Positions 45,909-57,099 of a stretch of 64,000 nucleotides of DNA are shown one piece after another (the stretch's first letter is position 1; each line of letters begins with the position of its first letter). Source of the stretch: Nelumbo lutea. Taxonomy: Eukaryota > Streptophyta > Magnoliopsida > Proteales > Nelumbonaceae. The stretch spans positions 54,276,422 through 54,340,421 of the forward strand of contig JAKGHH010000004.1 in assembly GCA_022828595.1 (NCBI GenBank). Direction: 5' to 3'. A program made the position numbers and the translations under genes. Below the pieces are notes generated by a model. The model did not search any database, was not told the origin of the DNA, and saw only the letters and a list, made by a program, of their open reading frames with translations.

Positions 45909-46213
45909 TGTAGTCGTATGAGACTACTAACAGCCCAAGCTGTGGTGTATAATCAACAGGAAATTAAGAAGATGAGAGGAGAGAATGAGAGGAGAAAGAG
46001 AGAAGAAGAGAAGAAGAATTCGAACGAAGGGTTTTAGAAAAGAAGAGGATTATTTCTATTTATATTAATTCTGAAATAAGGATAAGACTGCTTACATGGC
46101 AAAAATAAAATCCTAATAAAAGACTAATAACTAATTGTGGACTGACTTAAATGACTAATAGTTGTATACGAGTACAATAGAAAGAGGTGGGGACCACATC
46201 AGTGGTTTCTACA
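45909..46213 (-). repeat. 3' LTR of Copia E, 305 bp
   Basis: Starts tgtagtcgtatgagac and ends gtttctaca on the + strand (TG...CA in both senses). Followed by the purine tract ctccccctcaagttggg. Confidence 0.93.
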
Positions 46214-47521
46214 CTCCCCCTCAAGTTGGGAATAGATGTTTGTCATTCCCAACTTGCATAGATCTGTTTCTAACTTCTTCTTTGAAACTGCCTTGGTGAG
46301 AAGATCGGTAAGCTGCATGTTGGAGCTGATATATGGAAGACAAACTTCTTGAGATGCAACCCTTTCCCTAATAAAATGTCGATCCACTTCAATGTGCTTG
46401 GTTCTGCCATGTTATACCAGGTGATGAGCTATATTAATAGCAACCTGATTATCACAGTAGAACATTAGAGGTTTCTCATAGTTAATACTCAATTCATCAA
46501 ACAGTGATTTCAACCATAGTATTCCAGCCACACCATTTTCCATGTACCGATATTCAGCTTCAGCACTGGAACGAGAAACAACATTTTGTTTCTTACTCCT
46601 CCAAGAAACAAGGTTACCTCCTACAAAGGCACAATATCCAGAGGTAGACCTTCTATCATCAATACAACCGGTCCAATCTGCATCTGTATAAACTTCTATC
46701 TTCATATGATTATTATCCTTAAATAGTACACCTCTACCTGGACACCTCTTTAAATATGCCAATATCCTCTCAGCAACAAGTAGGTGGGTAGTTCTAGGAG
46801 AGTGCATATATTGACTAACAACACTGACTGCATAGCTGATGTTTGATCGTGTAAGACAAAGATAGAGTAGTTTCCCAACTAATCTTTGGAACATAGCTTT
46901 ATCTTCAAGAGGCTCTCCACCTTCTTTACTAATCTTGTGATTCTATTCAATAGGTGTATTGGTTGGCTTAACACCCAACTTTCCTGTTTCTTCTAACAAA
47001 TCAAGGACATACTTCCTTTAAGAAACAAAGATTCCATGCTTGGACCGAGCTACCTCAATACCCAAGAAATATCATAGCTCTCCCAGGTCTTTTACCTCAA
47101 ATTCTTGATGGAAAAGTTTCTTAAGAGACTCAATTTCAGTGTTATCACTCCCTATTACTACAATGTCATCCACATATATAGCAAGTAGAGTCAAGGAAGT
47201 ATCCACTTTCTTAATAAACAAAATGTGATCTGATTGAGTCTGCACATAGCCAAACTTTTCAAGGGCTTGTCCGAATCTATCAAACCAAGCTTCGGGGGAC
47301 TGTTTTAGTCCATACAAAGCTTTATTCAGCCAGCAAACCTTCTTACCTGTCTCTGTACTATAAAAACCAGGAGGTAACTGCATGTACACTTCTTCTTGCA
47401 AGTCTCCATTGAGGAAGGCATTTTTAACATCCATTTGGAACAAGGGCCAAGAGTAACTGGCTGCAAGAGATAATAACACTCTGATAGTGGTCATTTTTGC
47501 TACTGGTGCGAAAGTCTCCAA
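46214..47521 (-). pseudogene. Copia E reverse transcriptase and RNase H
   Basis: From right to left: METFAPVAKMTTIRVLLSLA, MDVKNAFLNGDLQEEVYMQ, YGLKQSPEAWFDRF, active site LLAIYVDDIVVIGSDN, a break near 47.07 kb, RNase H with YTDADWTGCIDDRRSTSGYC, SSAEAEYRYMENGV and YCDNQVAINIAH, then DRHFIRERVASQEVCLPYIS and LLTKAVSKKK ending near 46199. Stops near 47.05 kb, 46.95 kb and 46.40 kb break it up. The RT active site is intact. Confidence 0.9.
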
Positions 47522-49196
47522 GTAATCTATACCAAAGTCTGAGTAAATCCCTTTGCAACTAATCGGGCCTTATACCTTTCAATGGAACCATCAGCATTAT
47601 GTTTAACAGTAAACACCCATCTACATCCAACTGGTTTCTTCCCTTTAGGTTGATCAACTAGCTCTCAGATATTGTTTCTCAGAAGGGCATCCATTTCGAC
47701 CTTAGTTGCACCCTTTCACTCAGGAATGGTAAGGGCTTCCTATACTGTTTTGGGAATGGGAATATCAGCAATGGATGTAAGGACTTGTAAGAGGGAGACA
47801 GATGATCATAGGACAAGAATTATGAGATACAGTGGGTTGTGGATGAGGTGCAACGGCGTTTGCCTTTACGGACTGCAATGGGAAGGTCAAGGTCATTCAA
47901 TGGAAGTGAGGGCTCAAAGATGGAAAGGGCTCAACAGCTGATGGCTCATCTGTAATGGAAGATGGAAGAGATGTAGTACTTGGATCTAGATCCTCAGAAG
48001 GAATTGGGACTACCTTGGACTACTGATGACCGAAATCAACCTGCCTCCACTGTCTGTGATAAATTTTCAAATCCCGACTTTTTTGACAACCCTCTCCATT
48101 ACACCTCTCTTCACTCAATGGAACGGGTAAAGGGACTTCTAATGTGTTAACCCCAACCTTACTACTCTCCCCCTGAGAAGAAACCCTAGAGTAATAAGGT
48201 ACATCCTCAAAAAAAGTAGCATCCATGGATACAAATCTCTTTCCCGAAGTAGGTTCATAGCAGCAATATCCCTTTTGAGTTTGTGCATAACCAAGGAAAA
48301 TACATTTTAAGGCTTTAGGGTCAAATTTGGAACGGTGAGGGCCAAGAGTTTACACAATGTAGGTACAACCAAAGGTTTTAAGAGGGACAAAAAATAGCTC
48401 TTTATCAGGATATAAAAGAGTGAATGGAGGTTTCATGTCAAGAACCCGTGAAGGGATTTGGTTGATGAGATACACAGCTGTGAGAATGGCATCTCCCCAG
48501 AAATGTATAGGCATATTGGAGTTAAATATGATACTTCTAGCTACTTCTAATATGTGCCTATTCTTTCTCTCAACCACCCCATTCTGTTGAGGGGTATGAG
48601 GGCAGGTACTCTGATGGATAATCCCATGGTCAAGAAAATAAGAGGATAGTGATTTTTTAAAGTACTCTCTCACATTATTGGATCTAAAGACTTTGATTTT
48701 TACCCCTAACTAGGTCAAAATCATATGATGAAAGGTCTGGGTCAGGGTAGGAACCTCATCTCAAGAACGCATCAAGTAGACCCAAGAAAACTGGGTGTAG
48801 TCATCAACAATCAGCAAGAAGTATCCGTACCCCGCCCCCCATAGCAGTGATGTGATATGGTCCCCAAACATCGGTATGCACAATGTCAAAAGGAACACTA
48901 CTTCTCTTATTACTTAATGAATAGGTTGTTCTACAATGCTTTGCAAGCTCACAACTTTCACACTTTAAACTGGACATCTGGATAGATTCAAATAAACTAG
49001 GAAACAAGCTTTTTAAAAACCTAAAGGATAAATGACCCAATCGGTTATGCCTAAGCATGACTTAACCAATAGACTGAGAAACAAAAGACCCTCTAACTTC
49101 ACTACCGTCCCACTGTGAACTTCTTCCAAGCATATAGATTCCATTTGTCTCACGGCCAGTCCTAATCATCTTCTTTGTCTCCAAGTCCCTAAAAAC
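47522..49196 (-). pseudogene. Copia E integrase, linker and RT entry
   Basis: Zinc motif RHNRLGHLS...CESCELAKHC, then core with first aspartate kept (HTDVWGPYHITAM), a frameshift at a 'ggggcgg' tract near 48.83 kb, second aspartate changed to asparagine (RSNNVREYF), and glutamate kept (NGVVERKNR). The linker YAQTQKGYCCYEPTSGKRF and the RT entry are readable in broken frames to 47522. Integration activity is unlikely. Confidence 0.87.
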
Positions 49197-50558
49197 ACAT
49201 CAATCAAGAAAAAAGGTTACTAAGCAGTTTTGGTTTTTAGTAATGCTGCTAACTAAAAGTAAATTGGTGCTAAGTTTATGAACATGCAGAATAAAAGACA
49301 GGGAAATGGCACTAAACAACTTGATGTCTCCCTTGCCAGAAATGGAAACAAGTGATCCATCAACAATAGACACCTTGTCTTTACCAGAGGATAAGTGATA
49401 GGTAGTAAATAGTGAAGGCAAACCAGCCATATGATCAGATGCACCTGAGTCTATTACCCAACAGTGATCAGTGTTACCTAAAGCTAAAGCATGATAAGCT
49501 GAGTCCCGTGTACCTGAATTAGCAAATGCTGAGGTGGGAGGAGCTGATGTTGTGACTGGCTGAGATGGCAATGCTGAATTACCAACCTCCTTTTCCAACT
49601 GAGTCAAGGAAGATCGGACAGCAACTAGAGTGTCTAGTGGTGCTGCTCTTGTGCCTAATGAGGTTGCACAATCAGTAGTAACTGCTGTATTAGCATTCCC
49701 CTTTCTGTTCCTGAGTTTTATTGGAACTAGATGAGGATGTAGCTTCCAACAGGTTTCTTTGGTATGCTTAGTTTTCTTGCAATGTTCACATATTAGGTCC
49801 TTCTTGTCTTCCTTCTTCATATCTCTCTCCTTATCCCCCCCAAACTTGGGTTTAGTTGCTCCCAAGGCTGATTCAAGTGGCGAATGCTGTAATATAACTT
49901 TCCTTCGACTTTCTTCACTATGCACTAGAGAGTAAGCTTGTGATAAGGTCACACTGTCTCTTGTTAGAAGCTGTTGTCTCAAAATTTCATACTCAGAATT
50001 CAGACCAGTTAGAAACTCAAATACCCTATTGGTTTCAACCTGCTTTCTGTAGTTTTGTGCATCCTTTTGGCTTTCCCACCCAATTGTTTCTAAGTGATCA
50101 ATCTCATGCCACAAGGATTTCAAGGTGGAAAAATAAACCGAGACTGGCTTCTCTCCTTGCTTAAGGTTATTTGCCTTACATTTTAGCTCATAGGCCCTAG
50201 CAACATTGAGGGGTTGGGAGTAGGTTTCTTTCATGATATCCCAAATTTCTTTAGTTGTTTTTGCCCAAAAATAATTTCGGCTGATATGTGGCTGCATGGA
50301 GTTACACAGCCATGTCATAACCAAATAGTTCTCCTGAACCCATTTGGTATATATTTAGTCCCCCTTCGCTAGTTCCTTAACATCTCCCAGTAAATAACTT
50401 AGCTTTCCTCTACCCCCAATAGCCATCATGGCTGATTGGGCCCACTCTAGGTAGTTTGACTCATCAAATTTTACAGTGGTAATCCGAAAACTGTTCCCAG
50501 GTATGCTACCAGCACCACCAGCCCGTAAAAGGTTTTCCCCTTGTCTCTTAAACTCCAC
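49197..50558 (-). pseudogene. Copia E gag and protease
   Basis: Matches D gag: the start EFKRQGENLLRAGG is preceded by GTG (50556-50558) where D has ATG. It continues ITTVKFDESNYLEWAQSAMM, a stop near 50355, then WLCNSMQPHISRNYFWAK, NVARAYELKCKANNL, VFEFLTGLNSEYEI, zinc knuckle CEHCKKTKHTKETC and protease CWVIDSGASDHMAGL. The 374-codon part (49200-50324) is open. The protease site is intact. Confidence 0.9.
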
Positions 50559-51325
50559 TCTTTGTCAAGAAAAGGTTAAAGAATGCTTCTTGTATCACCA
50601 AGACTAGGTAATTACACCCAGAATTTGCTATCAGCCGAACCTAAGGTCAAGAAACAATACCTTTCTATCACTAAGACTAGGTAATCTCACCTAGAATTTG
50701 TTAACAGCCAAACCTACTTTATCCTTCTAGGGTGGCAATCCACCCAAAAAGTTAACCTTCCAAGAACAACTTAGAGTGCAGGGCTAAAACTAACTACAGC
50801 CCTAGAATTGGCGACAGTCAAGAAACTAGAATCTTGAACCTAGAACCAACCAAAGGTCAAGAAACAAGCCAAGAATACAATCAATGGATAGAAAAGGGGG
50901 GGATCTCTCAGTTACACCTCTTAAAGTAACCAAAAAACTATTCTTTTAATGTATCAAGAACAGTTCAGTAGGAAAAAACTTTTAGTTGAACCTTTGAAAT
51001 AACCAGAAAAGGTAATCATTTAATAGATCAATATCAAAGACTAACTTACTTCAGCAAAACTCTGGCCGCAACCTTCAAAAATAAGTCTGAACCCTAATCT
51101 TGAGGGTTCTTCCTTCTGACTTTCTGGCCGCAACCTTCAAAATCAAGTCTAAACCCTAATCTTGAGGGTTCTTCCTTCTGACTCTTCCTGATTGCTGGTC
51201 ATCCTCTGATGCTTCACCAACAATCTCCAAGATTCAGCCGATGATCCCTTTTTCTGGAAATTTTCCAACCCTAGGAAATTCTTATGCAGCTGGCCATGTC
51301 AGACTATCATAAGATTTCTTAACCG
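50559..51325 (-). other. untranslated leader of Copia E
   Basis: Includes a tandem duplication of ~62 bp at about 51060-51180 (ctctggccgcaaccttcaaa / ctttctggccgcaaccttca). No gene. Confidence 0.7.
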
Positions 51326-51338
51326 GGCTCTGATACCA
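51326..51338 (-). other. primer-binding site of Copia E
   Basis: TGGTATCAGAGCC on the minus strand, directly adjoining the LTR. Confidence 0.9.
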
Positions 51339-51662
51339 TGTAGTCGTATGAGACTACTAACAGCCCAAGCTGTGGTGTATAATCAACAGGAAATTAAGAA
51401 GGTAAGAGGAGAGAATGAGAGGAGAAAGAGAGAAGAAGAGAAGAAGAATTCGAAGGAAGCGTTTTGGAAAAGAAAAGGATGCTTAATCTGCTGCCCCCCT
51501 CTTTCTATTTATATTAATTCTGAAGTAAGGATAAGACTGCTTACATGGCAAAAATAAAATCCTAATAAAAGACTAATAACTAATTGTGGACTGAATTAAA
51601 TAACTAATAGTTGTATACAAGTACAATAGAAAGAGGTGGGGGCCACATCAGTGGTTTCAACA
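51339..51662 (-). repeat. 5' LTR of Copia E, 324 bp
   Basis: Contains 19 bases (about 51478-51500, 'gcttaatctgctgcccccct') missing from the 3' LTR. Ends gtttcaaca. Confidence 0.93.
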
Positions 51663-52071
51663 CTTTAATCCCATATATAGTGTGTATGTAGAACTAAGGT
51701 GTTAGTTGATTAATGATTCGTTCAGCCTAGTTGGTGGAAGGTTTTTGGAGATTTTTAGATCAGTTTTGATACCCAAAGTTTCTTGGAGAGCTGGCCTAAA
51801 ACCCTAGCCGACTAAAGAAGAATTGGAGTTGAGGGTCAAGGGATCCTTCCAGAGTTGCACTTTGAGTGTGAAGGACTTATTAGAGGCCCTTAGTGAGATC
51901 AATCTAGGTTGGAGAGTTTTCTATCATCACTGGTAGGAGTGATTAAGTTTTCTCAATTTCTCCCAGATTGCAAGGTGTGTGAAATTCTATTTTTCTTTGT
52001 TTTTTCTCTTCTCAAGTGTTGGGAGATCTTAGTTGAAGCCTAAATTATTTTTTGTTTATTTCATTTGATCA
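51663..52071 (+). other. untranslated leader of Copia G
   Basis: Shares phrases with the H leader such as 'ccctag.cgact.aagaa' and 'ggtaggagtgattaagttttctc'. No gene. Confidence 0.6.
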
Positions 52072-53090
52072 ATGGAGACATCTGGAGTTGAAACAAGGCA
52101 GAATGGTGAACTCAAAAGTGGTTCGAAAGGGTTTGTAGAATCCCTACTAGGTGTTGTGACTACAAAGAAGCTGGATGGCACCAACTAATTAGCTTCACAC
52201 CAGCAGTAGGGGCAAGTGGGGGGTACTTGTTAGGCAGTAAAAAGAAACTTAAAGATAGAGACCCTAATCTTAATAAATGATCACAAGAGAATTATACTAT
52301 TATTGGGTGGCTTGTGAATTCTATGCAACTACATATTAGTGAGGAATACCTATGGATGGATACAGCCAAGGAAGTATGAGATAGTGTGGCTGAAATATAT
52401 TCTCAAAAGAAGAATGTTGCAAGGGCATACAAGCTAGAAAATGAAGTCAACAATTTAAGACAGGGGGAGAGGCCTCTAGCAATATACTTCTCTTTGTTGA
52501 AGTCTTTATGGCAAGAGACATACAGAAAGTTGGTGGAGGGAAATAGGGTGTTTGAGCTCCTTATAGGACTTAACCCAAAGTATGATATTACAAGACCAAA
52601 TATATCCTCCAAGGATGAATGGATGATGTTACATTGTCTGAGGCATATCCTTTGGTGATTGGTGAGGAGAGTAGAACAGGTGCATCTTCAAAATTCTACT
52701 ATAAATAATTTTGCTAATGTTGGTGTGAAGCCAAAGGGTAGTGAGAATAAGAAGAAGGCAGTTACATGCAATTACTGCAAGAAGTCTAGGCATATTAGAG
52801 ATAGCTGCTAGAAACTACAACCTCATTTGATGTTGCAGAGGTTCAAAAATAACAAGGGTGGAAATGCTAATGCAGCTATTATACCAAATAGTGAGAAGAG
52901 GCTTAGTGAGAAGAACTCCATTATGGAGCAATTAGCAATTGTGAAAGCTGAATTTGAAAAGTATGGAGAACTTCTGAACCACTTGGAAATGGAAGTTAAC
53001 TCCACTTCTACAGGCAATTCAGCATCTACAGCCTTTGCCCACTTAGGTACTCATGCCACTTCTAGATCATGCATCCATTGTATCCCTTAG
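52072..53090 (+). pseudogene. Copia G gag
   Basis: ATG at 52072 (METSGVETRQNGELKSGSKG). The UBN2 core is in broken frames: EIYSQKKNVARAYKLENEVN, LAIYFSLLKSLWQE, VFELLIGLNPKYDI. The zinc knuckle CNYCKKSRHIRDSC is followed by a stop (TAG for W), then LAIVKAEFEKYGELLNHLEM and TAFAHLGT up to TAG at 53088-53090. It is the same family as H (STAFAHLGT and FAHLGT match). Confidence 0.85.
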
Positions 53091-53644
53091 ATTATTGATT
53101 CTGGTGCATCTAATCACATGACTAGTATACCTTATCTTTTTTGTTCCTATCAACTCCCTAAACATCTAAGGGTTATACTTAAGAGTATGGGATTACCTGG
53201 AAATTTTTGCTCCCGTTGCCAAAATGAATTCTATTCAAGTTTTCTTATCCTTGGCAGCTTATTTGCCTTGTCTTTTATATTAGTTTGATGTGAAAATTGT
53301 GTTTCTAAATGGTGAGTTCATGAAGAAGTGTATATGTCTCTCCCTCCTAGTATTGTAAGGACTTAGCAGGAAAGGTTTGTCAATTGAAGAAATCTCTCTA
53401 TGGGCTCAAACAATCTCCACGAGCTTGGTTTAAGAGGTTTCGTATTACTCTTAGTAGAGTTGGCTATGTTCAGAACCAATTTGATCACACTCTATTTGTG
53501 AAGAGGAGAGATGCTTTAGTTACAGTCTTCATTATTTATGTTGATGATATTGTTGTTACTGGGGATGATGTGGATGAGATTAGGAAAGTTAAACATTTTC
53601 TCAATACTGACTTTGAAATTAAAGACCTTGGTGCACTGTGCTAA
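53091..53644 (+). pseudogene. Copia G protease fused to reverse transcriptase by deletion
   Basis: After the TAG comes IIDSGASNHMTSIPYLFCSY (protease, active site intact). A few codons later the sequence is already in reverse transcriptase: FAPVAKMN, FLSLAAYLP, FDVKIVFLNGE, KSLYGLKQSPRAWFKRFRIT and the active site FIIYVDDIVVTGDD, ending FEIKDLGALC. The whole integrase and the RT entry are deleted. RNase H and the 3' LTR are missing on the right. Confidence 0.85.
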
Positions 53645-54340
53645 GTAATATACAAAGAAGAAACTTTGCTCTCTTGGGAAAATGGCTATGGAGAATGCTG
53701 CAAGACCGGGACAAGTGATGGGCAAAGGTGGTAATGAGCATTCATGGGCTCTTCACTAACAGCTAGGATGCTGGAGCATTGACAAGGGCAACCCAAGCTT
53801 CTCCTTGGAAGGCCATCAATGAGGTATTACCTGTGTTATTGCCTTTTATCAAGTACAATCTTTGTATTGGTAATCGTATCAAATTTTGGGGACATGTATG
53901 GTTTCGGTCATTCCCCTTGAAGTAACAATTCCCCTAACTTTTTGCACTCACTTGCTTTAAAAATGAACCTATTTTCAACTTCTTGGTTCCTTCAACTTTG
54001 AGCAATGGCTTTAATTGGGATTTGGGATTTTGAAAGGGCATAAGAGACTCTGAATTTCCGAATTTGCTAGCCCTACTTGATCTTTTGGAAGAAGTCTTTC
54101 TTGACCCTTTCAAGGATGATAAGCGAATTTAGACTTGTACTCCTTCCGGCTCCTTTTCTTGTAATTTTTCCAAGCCCTGTCTCAACCTTCTTATAGCTCT
54201 CTACCTCCCTTTCCTACTAAGGAGTATGGTGCAAGCCTATCCCACCTAGAGCTGGTTCCTTGATATGAGGGCTTTTCAGAGGTCCTCTTGCTATTACTTA
54301 CCCCTTGATGCTATGCAATTATTTCCTAATTATAAATGTT
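53645..54340 (+). pseudogene. LINE (L1-type) C-terminal remnant
   Basis: About 53790-53910 reads QASPWKAINEVLPVLLPFIK then YNLCIGNRIKFWGHVWFRS, the zf-RVT region at the C-terminal end of plant L1-type LINE ORF2 (PWK.I...LP.F......G..I.FW.D.W). It continues in broken frames to about 54330. The upstream catalytic RT is absent. Confidence 0.7.
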
Positions 54341-56624
54341 TGCAACCCTGGATTGTAACTCTTTCAAAAACAGCTACTAAATTTGGTCACTTGTTCTAAC
54401 ATTATCTTGAGTCATTATATATAATTAACAAAGTTCTGTTTGCTTTTTTTTTCTTAATTTAAGTGCTATAAGCAGAGGGCTTAATAACCAAAAAAGTGTT
54501 GAGTCTTTTTCCCTGAATTTCTTATGTATATAAATGTAATTGACTACTACATAAATATGTTGATTCATAAAGAAATAAAGAGAGCAGCTTGATAAAATGC
54601 AATGAGATAAAACAACGTCGGTACTTCCATTTACTAGAAAGAGAAGGATTTGAAAAATCATTGTCAGATTTTAGTCTACCATGAGAGGGAATACATATTA
54701 TTTTCTCTTATATACCAGTTTCTTTACTTGAAATGGAAGTTTTTCCATGGAGAATAGCTAACTAAAATAACTAAATGGATGAGCTTCCTTGTAAATCTAA
54801 GAGTGAGAACTGGTTTAAGAATTTTTAGACGATGCCTGTCAAATATAGGTTTTCATGGACCATCCCAGGCTTAGGACCTATGATAAGGGCTTTATATCAT
54901 ATTACCAATATGCTAGTATCATAAAAGTGATAACCAATCAGGTGGTATTGAATAAAATTCATGGGGGATTTTGGTTGGTCAAAGTTCTTCTGATATCATA
55001 TCTTTCTGGAACCATATATGAGTGGGTCAGGACGGGCCTTTTTACAAACCTAGGCCAAAGACTGGAAATTTCTGGGCTGGGCTAGATCATGCTATAATTG
55101 ATCACCTCTGCACTGACAAACGATATTCTTTTGATCACTAGTGATATGTTATAATAAATCTGCAAGTTTGTAACAATGTTTTCTGCCAAACAGTAGTCCC
55201 TGCGGAAGTGTGATGCTTATATAATAATGCAATTTTGTATGTCATTATTGGGACTCCTTGTGTGATACAAATAGAAGCAATGTGGCCTATTTGATTAGTT
55301 ATAAGGTTTTACTAGGTGAATTTAGAAATGATTTGGTCTATTTTTGCTTTCAGGAGAGATATAGCAGTCCGACTGAATACTATTTATAGGATCAACCATT
55401 CTCAGGTATAGAACATATAATTTGTTGACTGCTTTTCTTCTTGTGCATGTAAAGTAGGCACAGAGGTTGCCTCTTAATCATTAGATAGATGGAATACAAT
55501 AAAAATAATTCCACCCCCACCTAAAGAAGAATAGAATGCACAAATTTCTGCATGTTTGGGTGGTGTCCATAACCATACAACTCTATTTGGTGGAAGGGCA
55601 ATTGGCAATCTTTGAACCCACATTCCTAATGTAACAAGTGGGGTTCTCTCTTCATTTACATATCAACTTCCCAATATCCATCCATGTTGATGCAACCCAT
55701 GCAAGTATTCCTCTTGTTTCCAAGCAATTTTCTAATATGAATTTATTCTTACAGCATCAGGAATATCTATTGAGAAGAATGCCCACTTCTACCTGCCTTG
55801 TGCAAAGCTCCAGCTAGTTTTGCTTCACATCGTAATCCTTGAAGGAGCAATATGCACTCACCAGAAAGCATGGATTAAATTGAAGAGTATATGCAAAACC
55901 ACTGTCAAGGATGTATAAGCATGGCTCTGTAGTTATGAGTTTTTTAATCAATTTTATAAAAGGTATAGTTTCTAGTTTGAGATTGAGACGGATCAGGTTG
56001 TTTTGAACTCCACATTCGTATGATGCTGAATTAATAAATGCCAAGTTCCAACTAATTAGGCTCTATTTTTGTGCCAATGTGTTTATTTCTTCTTATTATA
56101 AGATCATTTAGATTTAGTCCTCTTTAACAGCTATTAACTGCATGGCTGTTTCCATTCTAAGTTGAAGTTTGTCTTATGTGGAAGTTGATATTGGTCTTCG
56201 AAGTTATTCTATCTTGTGATTAAGAAAATAGTTAGAAACATTTGTATTTTGTTTGTATTTTGTATCGGTTTTTGAACCTACCAATATGCTAAATACTGGG
56301 AGTTGGGACATGTGGCCACTTTTGAAGGGTAAAAGGTAAAACCCTTTCTAAAGATGTTCTGGCTCAATTCTTGAAATTAAAAGAAAAATAAAATACAAAG
56401 TCAATCCAAGTCTATTTATCTGAATCATGCGATACAGAAAAAAATGTTATGGCAAGGGTATGTGCTGATCTTGTTACTATGCAGTCATCTTAAGGCCTTA
56501 CATTTTTCAGGACCTACTTTCTTCAGTAAATGTACTTATCCATATTTTTTTTGTTTAATTTATTCATGTAAATGTATCTTGTGGGTTTTTTTTTATCATT
56601 TTAATTTTTTTAATCTACCCTCTA
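54341..56624. other. intergenic sequence, no gene seen
   Basis: AT-rich DNA with no convincing coding frame. A 51-bp exon-like island at 55354-55404 has acceptor and donor but a protein I cannot match. Confidence 0.4.
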
Positions 56625-56632
56625 CTTGGGAA

Positions 56633-57091
56633 TAGGGTTGTAAACAGTATTCAAAAATCTGATTTCGAATTTGATATTTGACATAATCGAATCGAATTCG
56701 GATAATTCGAATATCTAATTTATTGAATTCGGATATCCTATTCGTACCGAATGGTTAATCAGATTCGAATTCAGATATAACCTGATTCAATTCGATAAAT
56801 ATTCAAATTCGACCGATTATTTAATTCTTATATAATATATAAAATATTTTATATAATTTATATATTTAAATACTTTATATCAATAAAATATTTATTTTAT
56901 ATATTTATTAATTATCTAAATTAATTAATTAATTGAATCGAATATTTGAATATCTAATTAAATTCGAATTTGGATGTTAATTTTCAATATTCGTCGGATA
57001 TCTAATCGAATTTGGATATCGAATTTTTTTAACCGGATTCAAATTCAGATATTGCCTTATCCGATTCGGATTCGATCCGCTTACGCCCCTA
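56633..57091. mobile_element. hAT-like non-autonomous element, 459 bp
   Basis: Ends are TAGGGTTGTAAACAG and, reversed, TAGGGGCGTAAGCGG, flanked by a perfect 8-bp duplication cttgggaa (56625-56632 and 57092-57099). The interior is a lattice of 'attcgaattcggatat' words with no coding capacity. Both the 8-bp duplication and the TAGGG.TGTAAA ends fit hAT. Confidence 0.88.
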
Positions 57092-57099
57092 CTTGGGAA

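Larger units (their letters stand above)
45909..51662 (-). mobile_element. Copia retrotransposon E, minus strand, 5,754 bp
   Basis: A perfect cttta duplication (45904-45908 and 51663-51667) flanks LTRs of 305 and 324 bp. The element order is complete: LTR, primer-binding site, leader, gag, protease, integrase, RT, RNase H, purine tract, LTR. It is related to D throughout (gag, protease and RT align motif by motif). LTRs show about a dozen substitutions plus a 19-bp length difference, so it is older than D. It is inserted in the leader of Copia G. Confidence 0.95.

Noticed and set aside
55354..55404. 51-bp island with acceptor tttgctttcag and donor CTCAG/gtatag, possible host exon
   Set aside because: The translation matches nothing I know, and there are no neighbouring exons; short splice-like pairs occur by chance.
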